A DNA stretch of 64,000 nucleotides, taken from NCBI RefSeq assembly GCF_030867145.1, contig NC_134433.1, positions 13,467,216 through 13,531,215 of the forward strand. The letters run 5' to 3'. Under the pieces are notes generated by a model, which searched no databases, was not told the DNA's origin, and worked only from the letters and a program-made list of their open reading frames with translations. This document shows, piece after piece, positions 1 to 55,171 of this stretch (within the stretch, counting starts at the first letter, position 1; the number at the start of each line of letters is the position of its first letter). Source of the stretch: Opisthocomus hoazin. Taxonomy: Eukaryota; Chordata; Aves; Opisthocomiformes; Opisthocomidae. Made by a program: the position numbers and the translations under genes.

Positions 1-44592
<44,592 letters not shown>

Positions 44593-45040
44593 GTGAGCAG
44601 AAGGAAACTCTGTTGCTCAGGACTAGCTGCGCTGACTGGGAGCAAAACTCGTCAGGTTTATGATTTATAGTACGCTGCTGAAAAATCCATGTCCCATCAC
44701 CCCCTCGCCCTGTGATCTCCTAAGCACTGCATACCGTGGCGCTGCATCTCTGTTCAGACCGAGGGAGGCTCTGACCAGGGTGTTTGCCCTTAGACAGCTT
44801 AGCAGGAATGAAACCCAGGACATGGCTGGGTCCACGTGGTGGAGAAAATAGAGGTGTCTGGAAGTCAGCAGCTACAAAAACGGCCGGGGTGGATTCAGAG
44901 AATATCTGGCTGTGGTTCACTTGGTGTCCCAGCCTTCAGCCTGGCTGAGCTCCTGCTGCAGCACGGAGGATTTTGCCTGAGAGTTCGGTGTTACTGCTCA
45001 CTCCCTGTTACAGAGCTGTTCCTCTGTTTCATTATTTATT

Positions 45041-45061
45041 GGGGGGTGGGGGGGGGTGGGG
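45041..45061 (+). other. G-quadruplex-prone G tract in VPS53 3' UTR
   Basis: Six G, T, nine G, T, four or more G: in the sense strand this is enough guanine to fold as a four-tier quadruplex in RNA or DNA. Such runs are also prone to length error in sequencing. Confidence 0.6.
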
Positions 45062-47310
45062 AAACTAACTCCAAACAATAACCACGACCAAAAACTCCCC
45101 AGCCCTTTAGCAGCTGGAATCCAGACATCTGCAGCTCCACTGAATTAATGAGATGCCCAGGAGAGAACCCCAGAGCGGATTTCTCCTCTGCTCCCAGGAC
45201 AGGCATGCATAAACCACCAGGAAAACAGCAAGGCAAATCCTTTGCAGAACAGGAGGAAAGGGCTGAATTAATGCCTTCTGCACCTGGCAAACCTCCTGCC
45301 AACAAGCCGGCAGCCTCAGTCGCTGTTGCAGCTTAAAGGCCAGACTAGACATCTGCGGAGCCCATCTCCAGCTGCTTGTTATTTCTCTCGCATGTGTTGG
45401 ACTCGCCCGCCGTCCCTCATGGGAGTTCCCGAACCGCATGTTGCCCTCTCTGCACAAAGGGCCGTTCATGGAGCAGGCGTCGAACAGCACCAGCTCCTCG
45501 TTCTGGTGCCAGCCGGCGTGTCCCAAGCAGGGGTGTGCCCCTTTGGCACCTTCGCTGCCCTCCGAGGAGAGATGCTGGAAATGTTGGCTGTGAAGAGGAG
45601 CCTGGGGCTCTTTCCGGGACGGGATGCTTAAACCACCTCAGACTTTGAGGGCCTTCCTCTCCTGCTCTGAGCTTCAGCTTGCACCAGTGTGGAGAGGAGG
45701 AGATCCAGAGGTGAAGTGTTTCAGGTAACTCGGCCACAAAGCCAGTGTGGAGCAGAGTTGGGGTCAGTGGACGTCTGTGCCCTGCCCACTGCGTGAGCTT
45801 CCCCGAGGAGTCTCGGTGCAGGGAGACGTCACCTTGTCGTTGGCAGCGCTGGGTGTCTTCCCAGACTCCCCTGTGCCCTTTTTAGGGGACTTTGAAGGCA
45901 TACGCCCAACCACGAACAGTCGAATGCTGTATGGGTTTAGGGGCAGATGGACCAGTCGTGCCTGCTGTGTGACTCAAGCTTCACTTGTACGTACAGGAAG
46001 AAGAAGTCCTGTTCCAGTTTTGCAGGTGGGGAGCAGCCATGCTGTCTGATGCCTTCTTGGGAGGGTCACGCTCCCCACCAGCTCAAGTTTGGGCCTTATC
46101 CGTTAGCGGCTGTGCTCACCAGGGATTGTCGTACACTTGCTGGGAGGGGGGATCGGACACGCTCCGGGAGAATAAGCTCTGTCCACCCAAACCCAGAGCT
46201 TCACTGGGACCGGGGAGGGGGGAGGTGAAGTGAGGAATTCCCTGAGCAAGGCAGAACCTGGGCTCACACTGTGTCTGCCTCTTCGTGCTTCAGCACCATC
46301 TCTGCTTGGGCACAGGCTGCTCCCCTTCCCTCTCCTGAACCCAGTGGCTGCGAGAGGGCAAATTTGGTGCCAGGCTGGTAAAATCCCGTCCTCCCTTTGC
46401 GCATCCCAGCAGGTCAGCCGGCGCTTGAACAGGGGGGAGTGGATCACAGGGTTTGAGCAGAAAGAATAATTCTGCAGAGATGAAATTCTCCCTGGTCAGG
46501 CTTTCTAACGCTGCTCAGCCCGACCTGCTGCTGCAGCAAGGTGTGCACTGAGGCTACGCTAACGCCAGCTCCTTGGGGTGTGTTTCCAGGGGTCCCCAGG
46601 CCGGGGCCCCGGCTGTGGTGCGGGTGCTCAGCTGCAGAGAGCCGCAGCGGCGATACCCGTTGGCAGAGCAGCGGTAACAATACCTGTGGGGAGGGATGGC
46701 AGTTTCTCATCATTCGGTTTTACAGATCTTCCCAAGTCCGCTGCGGCTTCATTTATTTCCTCTCCCGATTTCACATCAGGTGACAAAAGAAGGAACAGTG
46801 GTTGAAAGCACGTGGGGATCGCAGACAGCCGTTCCCCAGGGACAGATTATCTCAAGGTGCACGTGCAGGATGGTTCACACGTTATCAAACGCAATAGCTG
46901 GGGAGGAGGGAACGTGGGTTTGCAGAGATTCATTATTCCCATGGGGGGATAAATAATTTATTTTAGATTAATTTTTCTTTGCTCTGTCTGTAGATGACTC
47001 TAACTAAATTATGAATAGCTGAAGACGGTGTTCAAGTTATCGTCGCGTGTCTTTCCCCAAAGGCTTCCCCCGTTTTCATTCTCCACATTTCATTCTGGAG
47101 ATAAAAGGAAATAAAAGGATAAATGAATTTTTAGCTTCAGCCTTTGAAGAACGCAGCAGGTCTGGGTGTTTGGAGTTCCACTTTTAGAGGGCAAATCCGC
47201 ATTTTCCCGCTTTTGGTATAAGGATTTTTGTCCCCCTGGCTCTTGGGTATTTATCAGATTTGGCACGTCTGTATGTGTACGTTAGCTGGTTGGGGTGTAC
47301 TTCGCCGGGG

Positions 47311-47316
47311 AATAAA
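47311..47316 (+). terminator. VPS53: Candidate VPS53 polyadenylation signal
   Basis: AATAAA followed within 10-40 nt by a T-rich and then GT-rich region, as expected for cleavage and polyadenylation. An alternative hexamer lies 200 nt upstream at 47110. Confidence 0.4.
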
Positions 47317-47330
47317 GGATGATTTTTTTT

Positions 47331-50300
47331 CCTGCATAAAATGCCACTTATGTTTTTTGGCTGAGGTGTAATTCTGGCTGTATGTCGGAGTGTGACACTA
47401 AAATGAATTAAATGGTTACTGATGTTCGGCTGCTGGGTGTTTTCTGTACAGCTGCCCCGCAGCAAACCCCCGGGGCGGGACGGACCTCACCCACAACGCG
47501 CCGGGCGCAGGGCTCCGCGCTGGCCGTCTCCATTGCTCTCTCCTGCAGCTTCCCTCTTCTCTGGCGTTTCCACCTTCTGCCGCTCCAGCACGCAGCTCTC
47601 CGCAGGCAGCGGCCGCGTTCGCAGCAGCTCCCCGCACCGTGCGGGCAGTTCAGCAGAGCTGACCTTGTGCCCCTAAATAATCGGATCAGTTCTGGTGACT
47701 TGTGCTAGTGGAGAGATTGCTGAGAGATCCTGATTTTTCCTTTGAAATTAACTAAGAGGTAGTGCCTTTTTTCCACACGATGCATGACGTTTCTTTCGCT
47801 TGGAGAATGAATGACTCATCTGCTGTTCTCCTGCTCTGCCGGGCCTGCCCTCTCCACCCTTGGGCAGGAGCAGCCTGCGCCGGGCGATGCGAATGTTTAT
47901 TTCTTTCACCAGATTTACAGCCGTGACTTCGAGCATCCGAGTGACGATGTCCAAGTCCCCACAAGCCTTTTCTTGGCCGCAGCTGGGCGGGCAGCAGGCG
48001 TGGATGCTGTCCGGCAGCGTCAGGCCACGGCTCTGCTGCACTTAGGAAAAGGAGCTGAAGCATTTTGTCTCGGGGCTGTGTCAGAAGAGGCTCTGGCAGA
48101 AGGCGTTCCTCCGCACGCCTGCTCCGCTGGGGCCGGTTACACCGGCTGGTGCTGTCCTCACCCAGAATTTCTAGATTAAATCCTGTGCTTGTTCCCCTCT
48201 CTCAGCCGGAGCAGCTCCACACGTCCCGAGCCAGAGCCCGAGTGGGAGCCCGTGGGCCCCAGCACGTCGCTGGCCTTGCCTTTGAGGGGACGGCTGGGGG
48301 TGGCGGGGGCCTGGGGCCAGCGCTGCCGGGGGTCCCGGCTAGGAGCGGGGCAGGGGAGCACTGGCTGCGCCCTCACCTCGCTGGGTGTGGGGTCACCAGG
48401 ACCGAGGCACCATGGTTTCCCTGCGCTCAGGCCCTGGGTTGTGGTGGTACTGTCCTGTTCCCGGCAGGACGTGGGAGCCCACGGGGCTGCTGTCAGGGTC
48501 TGGATCCCGCGGGGAGGGGAAATCGGCCTTTGCTGCTTGCAGCACACGGAGCTTCCCAAAGCCCTGGGGAAGCCTTGGGTCACGGCTTGGTGGCGGTGGT
48601 GGCAGGGCTGTAAAAGCTGATCAAAACTCAGCAATTTCAGCGACGTGCCGTCAGCGTTCGTCCCTGCGGCCGAACCGCTCAGACCGCTCCCGGGGCTCCC
48701 GTCGATCCCACCACCTGGAAGCGTCGCTGCGAGCGCGGCTCCCATGCCCGGCAGGTTCGTGGTCTGTGCCGCGGGGAGCAGCCTGGCGTTTCCCATCGTT
48801 TGGAAATAATTTTCCATCATTATCAAATAACACGGAATCCTGACCTGCTTCCCCGGCCCACTGCGACGGCCCCCAGCACCCTGTCAATGTGCCTGTTGTG
48901 TTCGGGTGCTGATTAAGCCGAGCGCGCCCAGCCCAGTGGAAAGTCCTTTATGGAAGGAGGATCTTGATAAGGTTCTTGTATCTGCTCTGTCCCGGCTGTG
49001 CGCAGGCAGTTAAAAGGTAAATAGCATGGACAAACACGCTGTGATGTACAGGCAGGGGAAAAGATTTCCGATACCATCGGGGATTGCACGGATCGGTACG
49101 GTTTGAGACTTAAAAAGAGCTGGGCTTTCCAGGAGGGCAGAGTACATGTGCCTTAAAAGCAGGGGCCCTGTATACAGTGGCTATCAATACTGTTTTAGTT
49201 ACTGAGTCATTAAAATTCTTGTTAAACGCTCGCTTTTTCATCCTAGCAGGCGAGTTTGCAGCTCTGGATGTTGGTGCTGCGGGAGATCCTTGGGTCTGAG
49301 CCCAGCGCGAGGCAGGGCAGGCTGCGGAGCCCCCTCGGCTGCTCCAGCACCCCCGTTTCACCTGCCAAGCCCAGAAGTGAGAGCCTGGAAGGGCACAAAA
49401 AAAATTGTCATTTGTGTGAAGCCAGGCCAGAGTGGGAGGTATTTTGCTAGGAAATAAAGAGCAGCAAGATTTCCAGAAGCCCGTGCGGCTCCGCTCATCG
49501 CAGGCACGGCTGGCTGGAGCCTCGCGCAGCTCCCCAGGCCCCAGATCCCTGGCACGGGGACCCCGATGCCGTGGGGACACCCGCAGCCCTCGGAGGCGGC
49601 TGCTGGAGGTGCCGCAGGTTCCCCCCACTCCTAAATCGCCCAAACCCGCGTGTTGGCAGCGTGGGTTTTAGCCCGGGAGCTCCACGGCAGCTCTGAAATA
49701 ATGATTGCGTTCATCTGGAAACTGCTCCAGCGCCTTCTGAGGCGTCTAATTTCATGAAGGGCTTTTATGGGAGGTTTTGGAGCAAGGCGCGAGCAGCTTT
49801 CCCATTGCTCGCGGAGACCAGAATCTCTCTTTTTTTGGGATGCCTTTAAATCAAAAGGAAGAAAACACCTGTCCAGCACATTTGCTCAGACCCCAAAGAT
49901 TTCAATCCAAATTTTTAATGTTCTTTTTCTTTCCATCTGCATTTTTCAGCAAAGACAAACAGACTCATAGTATTTCTTCAAAGGAATGTAAATTCCTTGA
50001 GGAAGTCTCCGGAGTTCCCAGCACCGCATAGCTGCAAACCACAGACGCCTACGGCTGAAAGCTCTGCTCTGCTTTTAATTTTGGGGCAGGGAAGGAATTC
50101 TTTTCAGGGGTTTGGGTTCACTTGTGCTGGGCCCGTCAGGCCAGACTGCTTGTTACTGCTCAGGGGAGTGTTGACTTTGGCCAGCTGCAGGCAGTTGCTT
50201 TCCCTCCACGAGAGTATTCCCCCACCAAATCTGATGACACGGCGCAATTATTTCATTAGGATTTTCCAAAAAACGTTCCCTTGGTCTCCTCTGGTGCTAG

Positions 50301-51130
50301 AAAAAGACCTTTTCCCTCTGTTTTCTTGTTTCAGCTTTGGCAGCTTTGCCTGCAAAATGCAATTAAGGGTGGCAGCGCTGCTGCCGGAGCCTGAACCCTT
50401 GGGATGGGGGTGCTGAGAAAGAGCATCCGGGGAGGAAAACTGAGTTTTGCAGGGTGTCGTTGGACTCCCGGGGGTGAGTGAAGCCCGTGTGCGAGAGCTG
50501 CTGCTTTGCAGCCCAGACCAGGCCCCGGTTTCCGCTGCGAGCTGTGCTCTGAGGGGCAGCTGCTGCTGAGGCTGAGCGAAGGGAGAGGGCGGCTGCACCA
50601 CGAAGGGACCGCTGTCCCCCTGTTTCCTCCCCAGTCCTGCCCCGGCAGCTGAGCGAGCACCGCACTGCCCCGTACGTGTGCCCCCGTTAACTACTGTGGC
50701 CTGTCCCCCTCAAATCGCCCCTCGCCCTCCCTTGGCAGGCAGCGGGGTCGGGCCTGGTGTCAGCAAAAACGCTTGGTTTAATAAATCTGTTACAGTGCAT
50801 GGACACTATTAATAATTCCCAGTTGCTTTTCTGTACCCTCCATCCCAGGCAGCTGCGACGCTGGGTCCAGGGGGCCTGGGGGTCCTTAACACCCAGCAGA
50901 CCCTTGCTACTGGGGAAATTGGTGTGTAGGAGGTGGGGACAACCCAGCAGGATCTGGCAGTCAGGGCTCGCTCTTCCAGTGCTCCCCACAACCCGTGCTG
51001 GCATGGGGCATGCAGCGCACTAGGGCAGTGCAGAGTCCATAGCGTGGACTAGGGCCGTGTCTAGGGCAGCCCGTCGGGAGCTTGGTGTGGCCGCTGCTGT
51101 GGGGCTGGGGAGAGGAGTGAGGGTGCAGGT
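47331..51130. other. VPS53-RFLNB intergenic region
   Basis: About 3.8 kb between the probable VPS53 end and the RFLNB promoter repeat. It has GC-rich, CpG-containing stretches at about 47450-47650 and 48190-48760 with long open frames on both strands. These frames are low-complexity and I recognise no product or splice structure. AATAAA at 49452 and 50780 could serve extended VPS53 transcripts. Confidence 0.55.
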
Positions 51131-51134
51131 GCGC

Positions 51135-51707
51135 GGTGTGGGGATATGGGGATGGGGTACCAGGGAATGGGGTCAACGAGGGGATGGAGGCACTGGGGGG
51201 ATGAAGGCATTTGGGGGATATGGGGATGAGACACTGGGGGCATGGGGGCAATGGGGGCATGGGGGCAACGGGCGGGGAGAGGCACCAAGGGGTTGGAGGC
51301 ACCAGGGAGACACAGGGATGGGGCACTTGGGGGATGGAGATATCGGGGGTCTACAGGGATGGGGTACCAGGGGATGGGGTCAACGGGGGGATGGAGGCAC
51401 TGGGGTTATGGAGGCACCGGGGGATGGGGTCACTGGGGAGATGCAGGCATTGGGGGTGATGGGGTCAACGGAGGGATGGAGGCACTGGGGTGATGGGGTC
51501 AACGGGGGAATATGGGGATGAGACACGGGGCGGGTGGAGGCACGGGGGGGTTGGGGATGAGACACGGGGGGGATGGAGGCACGGGGGGAGTTGGAGGCAC
51601 CGGGAGACTATGGGGATGGGGCACCGGGGTATGGAGGCACCCGGGAATGAGGTCAATGGGGGTATGGAGGCGCCGGGGGGCTACGGTGATGGGGCACCAG
51701 GGAGAGG
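51135..51707 (+). repeat. G-rich minisatellite upstream of RFLNB
   Basis: About 570 bp are built from degenerate 17-20-bp units of the types GATGGGGTCAACGGGGG and GATGGAGGCACTGGGG. A longer block starting GATGGGGTACCAGGG recurs at 51151 and 51358, so there is a higher-order period near 207 bp. The sense strand has dense G runs and few C runs. The array stops about 120 bp before the RFLNB start codon. Copy number is likely variable. Confidence 0.92.
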
Positions 51708-51828
51708 AGCGGAGCAGGCCCCGCCCCCGCCGTGGCCCCGCCCCGCCCCCGAGGCCCCGCCCCTCCCGCCGCCGCCCGGGCGCAGGCGGTGCGGGGCGCG
51801 GAGCGGCGGCGGCGCGGGCGGCCGGGCC
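51708..51828 (+). promoter_or_regulatory. RFLNB: RFLNB core promoter, GC-box cluster
   Basis: CCCCGCCC-type Sp1/KLF boxes occur repeatedly at 51719-51770, followed by CpG-dense 5' leader sequence up to the ATG. There is no TATA box. The CpG island continues through exon 1 to about 52450. The transcription start is not determinable by eye. Confidence 0.75.
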
Positions 51829-52023
51829 ATGGTGGGGCGGCTCAGCCTGCGGGAGGTGCCCGACCTCCCGGACATGAGGAAGCGGGGCGACGCGGGGCTC
51901 GATAGCCCTGACTCCGGGCTGCCCCCCAGCCCCGGGCCCGCCCCCCCGCCCTGGCCGCTCTCCGCCGGCAGCCCCGACCGCGCCGCCGCCAACGGGCTGC
52001 CGGAGACCGACCCGCCCGCCGCG
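51829..52023 (+). CDS. RFLNB: RFLNB exon 1 (coding part)
   Basis: It encodes residues 1-65, a short conserved N-terminus and a Pro/Ala-rich disordered segment with DSPDSGLPPS. It ends on a complete Ala codon before GTGAGT. The same frame is open upstream through the minisatellite, so the ATG was chosen by family match and island position. Confidence 0.95.
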
Positions 52024-55000
52024 GTGAGTACCGGCGCCCGGTGCCCCCGCCGCCCCTCGGCCCGACCCTCCGCCCCGGGGCCGTGGAGCGGAGACGGCGC
52101 TGCCCCTTGGACCCCGGGGCCGGGCCGGGCGGGCGGGTGCGCTCCGGGCCCCGCAGCGTCCCGGGGGAAGGAGGGTGGGAAACCGCGGCCCGGCGGAGCT
52201 GGGGTTACCGGGGGGGGGGCGGCGCGGGGGCAGGCTGGGCACCGCTGAGCCCCGCTTCCCTCCCTTGCCCCGACGCCGTCGTATCCCGTAACTCACCCGC
52301 ACCGGGAGGGAGCCCGCCGGGGAAGCGGGGCCGGGAGGGTCGGGGGAGCCGGCGGCGCCCGTGAAGAGCTGGTGGTCGTCGGGCTGGTGCGGGGGAAGCC
52401 CCTCTCATCGCTGCCCGGGTCGGGGTTGGGGTGGCGGCGTAGCAGGTCTTGGGAAATCCCTCTGGAAAACGAACGCTCCTTATTCCAGAGAGTGACCCGG
52501 AGTAGGAAGTTTGCGTATTAAATGATGTTTTCAGTTGATAGTGTCAGACAGAGATGCGCTGGTTGGCAAACTGATTCCTGGGTGTGACGCTGAGCTGTTG
52601 GTACAAACGCTTCAGGAACCACAGATCTAGAGGAGAGATCCCTTTTCTACAGGGGTGCTGCCATGGGATTGGGAAAGGCCGTAGGCAAACCGTGCATTGA
52701 ACAGGAGAGATGCTCACAGCCCCCTTGCTCCTGGATAATAACGCACACGTGCAGACGTGGCTTCAAAACCAGAAGCGGGGTCCTTCCCTTCGGGGCCACT
52801 TTGGTTTCCTTGTGGCTGTGGGACGTGGCCGGGCCAGTGTCGGCTCGCGGCACTGCCCGTCTGGGAGAGGAGCACGGTGACGCCCCGTGAATCGCAGTGA
52901 ATCAGTTAATCCTTCCCAAGAGGTCCCGTGTCAATTAGACAGGTTGGATTTAACGCCTTCGTATAGCAGCCACGGCGTAGCTGTGAAACGAGGAGGCTGC
53001 TCACGGCCAGATGCCCTGCAGTAGTTTCCTGCCCATGGGGGTAGCTGATGGACCCAGCAAGGCGAGCGCTCTCCCGTGCTCGTATGATGTTGGCTATAAA
53101 TTGAACGCGAGCTCATGCAGCGAATGGGCTACAGTTTGTGCCGCAGAGAGCTGCGCTGCACCGAGCGGCTGTGTTTCTCTCTGCTTTCCCAGAGTGGCTC
53201 CTCTGAAGTCAGCTCCCGGAGTTGGGAGTTTGTCTTCAACACATACACCTTGCCACGTCTTTGGCGCTGTAGACCAGTGTCAAGTCAGACCTGAGGCCTG
53301 CACCTGTAGGCATGTCTTGGACCGGCAGATCCTCCTGCACGTAAATGTGAACCTCAGCAGCTCTGTGGCAAGGGCTAAATAAATGTGTTTTCTTGAGAAT
53401 GTACCGAATTGTAACCTTAAAGGGATTATTTTTGCATTTTTTTCAGAATTCTGTGTTCTCCCCCAGCCCTGTTCTCCCCAGCTGCCCACCAAGGTTGTGT
53501 CCTTTATCCTTTGGCGAAGGAGTGGAGTTTGACCCTTTACCACCAAAGGAAATCAGGTAAATACTGTGTTACAGTCATCTAGTTTTGGAGGAGTTAGCAT
53601 GTGAAGGAGTAGTTACGCCTTATCGGTGCCTGTGAGTCAGGTTAATTTATTTGCAGAGCTATTGTTCCACGCAGCTGTACATTCCTGGACATTTGTACAG
53701 GCTGAAGGAGTGTTCAGCCTCTTTTAATCCTATGTGTTTTGTTTTTCCAGGAAGACTTTCTTGTATTTTACTCTCCTGCTTTTACTTCATTGTACTGGTC
53801 CAGAAAGTTGCCTGATTAACCAGAAGGCAATCATGAGGGAAGATCTTCAAAGTAGCCACCTTTCTAGGGCTGTTTTATTAGGCGAAAGGAATTTTGCTCT
53901 CGTAACCTCCTGGTTTTATAATAAGCACTTTCTGTCTTATCAGCTGTAGCTGGCTGTGTGAACTAAAAGAAAAGTTAGTATTCAGAGAGTGCATAATTAT
54001 TTTTTGTAATGCACTGCATCACTTCACAGCCTGTGAATTAGTCCCTTGAACATCATGATTTGCAGTAATGAGAAATGAAGGCTCCCAGCTGATTGCTGTG
54101 CAAGCAGAGGCAGACTGATACAATCACACGGCAGCCTAATGCAGGGCAGGGCAGAGAGCGTTGGTGCCCTGGGGTGGGGAAGGAGCCTGCGCCGCGGCTG
54201 GAGCTGAAGGCAGTTAGCGCTGTGGAAAGGCTAACACAGAGCTGTCGCAGTGTGAAGGTGATGAAAACTTTTTTTCTTTGCAATCCAGGTGCAGAGGATT
54301 TTCTTGCCCACAGAGTTTGATGTGCAAATTGTAGTATTTTCCTGCCAGTTCAGTCTTCAGAAGTTTGTTTTCAGAGAGTGCCCCATGCCGGGAGCGATAG
54401 CAGAGAACTCCCGTGTGACTCTTGGCAGAGGAGAACTGAGATGATAACGTGTACTTCCGTGGACTTGGCCCTCCGAGGAGTTAAGGTGCTCATGTGCAAA
54501 GGCTGAGTGTGGATCTAGGCCTCTGGGTTTAGGCGCTGGAGTTTGAAGGTTCTTAGCTCCACAGAGCTCAGGCTTAAAACGATGGAAATGAGGATCGAGA
54601 AGATGTTTGGTGGTGCTGGCAGCTGAACGAAACAGTGACAGTGCTGGGCGTGCTGCTCACGTCAGGCTCTTTCCTCTTCCCAAAAATGAGTGACACACGA
54701 GCAGCCAGTGCCTGCGTGATAGAGCTGTGCTGTGTTGAGGTGCCAGGCGCAGGGCTGAGGAGCCACCTCAGCTCTGCTTTCCAGAAAATGCAGCCTGCTG
54801 CTCCGGAGCAGAGCTCACGCACGTGTCTCTTGTATTTCAGGTACACGTCCTCGGTTAAATACGACTCGGAGAAGCACTTCATCGACGACATCTACATGCC
54901 AGTGGGCTTAAGCATTTCTTCTTGCAGTCAGACGGTCATCTGTGTCCCAAACTGCACATGGCGCAATTACAAAGTGGAGGTCCACTTCGAGCCCCGCAAC

Positions 55001-55171
55001 AAGCCCCAGCGTTTCACCAGCACCACCATCGTCTACCCGAAGCATGCCAAGACTGTGTACACCACCACGCTGGATTACAACTGTCGTAAGGCCGTGCGGC
55101 GGTTCCTCTCCAGCATAGAGCTGGAAACGTCGGAGTATCTTGGGAACGACGGTGTCCTGGATGGTTGCTGA
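51829..55171 (+). CDS. RFLNB: RFLNB, refilin B (complete, 3 coding exons)
   Basis: Refilin B binds filamin A and favours actin bundling, with roles in perinuclear actin and skeletal growth. Joining 51829-52023, 53447-53556 and 54841-55171 gives 636 nt, or 211 residues; human is 214 as I recall. The start is ATGG after GGGCC in a CpG island and matches the known MVGRLSL N-terminus. Residues 25-34 (DSPDSGLPPS) hold a DSG-x3-S degron-like motif in a Pro-rich disordered region. Residues from about 80 onward (LCPLSFGEGVEFDPLPPKE, then the Tyr-Thr-Ser block) form the conserved filamin-binding core, including the SCSQTV and YTTTLDYNCRK blocks. The protein ends in a short acidic tail. The gene is co-directional with VPS53, about 7.2 kb beyond its stop. 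Identification is firm. Confidence 0.97.
52024..53446 (+). other. RFLNB: RFLNB intron 1
   Basis: A 1.42-kb intron. The first 430 bp continue the CpG island (very GC-rich, CpG-dense). The rest is ordinary. It ends in a T-rich tract and tttcag. Confidence 0.85.
53447..53556 (+). CDS. RFLNB: RFLNB exon 2
   Basis: A 110-bp exon encoding a Ser/Pro-rich stretch then RLCPLSFGEGVEFDPLPPKE (residues 66-102). It ends inside an Arg codon (AG|GTAAAT). The Phe-Gly-Glu-Gly block is a refilin family hallmark. Confidence 0.95.
53557..54840 (+). other. RFLNB: RFLNB intron 2
   Basis: A 1.28-kb intron with nothing recognised. The acceptor is tgtatttcag. The exon 3 frame stays open some 200 bp upstream into the intron, which has no coding character. 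Confidence 0.8.
54841..55171 (+). CDS. RFLNB: RFLNB exon 3 (terminal coding exon)
   Basis: A 331-bp coding segment. It encodes RYTSSVKYDSEKHFIDD, SCSQTVICVPNCTWRNYKVE, FTSTTIVYPKHAKTVYTTTL and DYNCRKAVRRFLSSIELE, ending DGC before TGA. This is the most conserved part of the refilins, the filamin-binding repeats. Confidence 0.97.

Larger units (their letters stand above)
44593..47330 (+). other. VPS53: VPS53 3' UTR (probable extent)
   Basis: Non-coding sequence follows the stop. The first canonical polyadenylation hexamers I found are AATAAA at 47110-47115 and 47311-47316, the latter followed by a T8 run and GT-rich sequence. That would give a 3' UTR of about 2.7 kb. A G-rich block lies at 45041-45061. 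The true end cannot be set without transcripts. Confidence 0.45.

Noticed and set aside
48176-48826. A 216-codon minus-strand frame and overlapping + strand frames downstream of VPS53
   Set aside because: GC-rich sequence keeps several frames open at once. No domain, splice structure or family resemblance is seen.
51490-52248. A 252-codon + strand frame running through the minisatellite into RFLNB
   Set aside because: The upstream part is translated tandem repeat and the downstream part runs past the exon 1 donor into the intron. Only 51829-52023 matches refilin B.
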